Made by a program: the position numbers and the translations under genes
Assembly: GCF_031759225.1 (NCBI RefSeq)
Contig: NZ_CP134494.1
Span: 1,858,501-1,922,500, forward strand
Length of the DNA: 64,000 bases
From: Mesobacillus jeotgali
GTDB taxonomy: Bacteria > Bacillota > Bacilli > Bacillales > Cytobacillaceae
Reading direction: 5' to 3'
The notes under the pieces: generated by a model
What the model was told of the DNA's origin: nothing
The model's input: the letters and a program-made list of their open reading frames with translations, nothing else
The model's database searches: none
Shown here: positions 63,825 to 64,000 of the stretch, one piece after another
How positions within the stretch are numbered: position 1 is the first letter of the stretch
Layout: every line of letters begins with the position of its first letter

Positions 63825-64000
63825 TTATAGCTTCCTAACCCTGAAATTGCTGTGCAGCACGGGCCAGTTCTGCGGGAAGGAGGGTCCTAGCACCCAGAAG
63901 CTTACACCGCGAAGTCCGTACTCTTTTACAGTATCGTATTTGGCCTGGACGCTTCTTGCGTCTTCATACCAGACTTCATGCTGCTGGCCGTCTGCGTCGG
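63825..64000 (-). CDS. C-terminal end of a GH18 (YaaH/YdhD-like) protein
   Basis: Only the last 58 codons lie in the window, and the gene continues past the right edge. The visible part reads HEVWYEDARSVQAKYD, then EYGLRGVSFWVLGPSFPQNW and a short tail. This is the closing part of the glycoside hydrolase 18 barrel in spore germination hydrolases such as YaaH and YdhD. The N-terminal LysM repeats expected in that group cannot be seen. Confidence 0.8.
   Translation of the reverse strand, partial: DADGQQHEVWYEDARSVQAKYDTVKEYGLRGVSFWVLGPSFPQNWPVLHSNFRVRKL

Overview
The window reads as chromosome of a low-to-moderate GC, spore-forming Bacillaceae (Bacillus/Mesobacillus-like). The evidence is the lexA / yneA-yneB-ynzC / tkt / sirA-yneF / ccdA-yneI-ccdC gene set familiar from Bacillus subtilis, a LexA box of the Gram-positive CGAAC-N4-GTTCG type, Spo0A-type boxes, a guanine riboswitch in front of xpt-pbuX, AGGAGG-type ribosome binding sites and frequent TTG starts. 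Unlike B. subtilis it carries a selenocysteine tRNA (selC).

Layout. 0-6.2 kb: small membrane proteins, a lipoprotein, two acetyltransferases and a DinG-type Fe-S helicase. 6.2-15.4 kb: a possible spore-coat protein, lexA, the SOS operon yneA-yneB-ynzC, transketolase, then VOC, SDR, lysozyme-like and azoreductase genes, then sirA and yneF. 15.4-30.4 kb: accessory block (GNAT, DUF2750, MFS, S51 peptidase, response regulator), a reverse-transsulfuration operon yrrT-mtnN-luxS-mccA-mccB, the riboswitch-controlled xpt-pbuX pair and a BmrCD-like heterodimeric exporter. 30.4-33 kb: a Spo0E-like phosphatase and ccdA-yneI-ccdC. 33-48 kb: a dense run of small accessory enzymes (five Nudix-type proteins, VOC, GNAT, methyltransferases, GyrI-like, CBO0543-like) with at least two disrupted genes. 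48.8-55 kb: NERD protein, P-loop kinase and selC, followed by two genes lying between selC and a decayed copy of the selC 3' half. 55-64 kb: lipoprotein, LytR-CpsA-Psr protein, DUF3891, SleB-type hydrolase, SGNH hydrolase with an ABC transporter, and the tail of a GH18 protein.

How the genes work together. The lexA block is DNA-damage control of division, and sirA links replication to sporulation. yrrT-mtnN-luxS-mccA-mccB forms a complete route from S-adenosylhomocysteine to cysteine, with luxS inside the operon. xpt-pbuX is guanine-repressed purine salvage. ccdA-yneI-ccdC is the cytochrome c maturation locus.

Most striking signal. Five intergenic tandem arrays (about 15.46, 19.17, 24.06, 38.35 and 48.4 kb) belong to three sequence families, yet share one repeat period of 52 bp and one design: a 25-bp dyad beginning GTC and usually ending GAC, then a 27-bp linker. 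Between families the dyad arms differ, but the two arms change together. 52 bp is five turns of B-DNA at 10.4 bp per turn. A sixth array at 63.23 kb has a 21/42-bp period. I know of no described system that matches. The second notable signal is the selC region, with its duplicated 3' half and duplicated terminator around two inserted-looking genes. Several small genes are described here (for example at 13487, 15866, 30570, 30759, 33738, 59000 and 63612). No database search was possible; family names come from recognising motifs.
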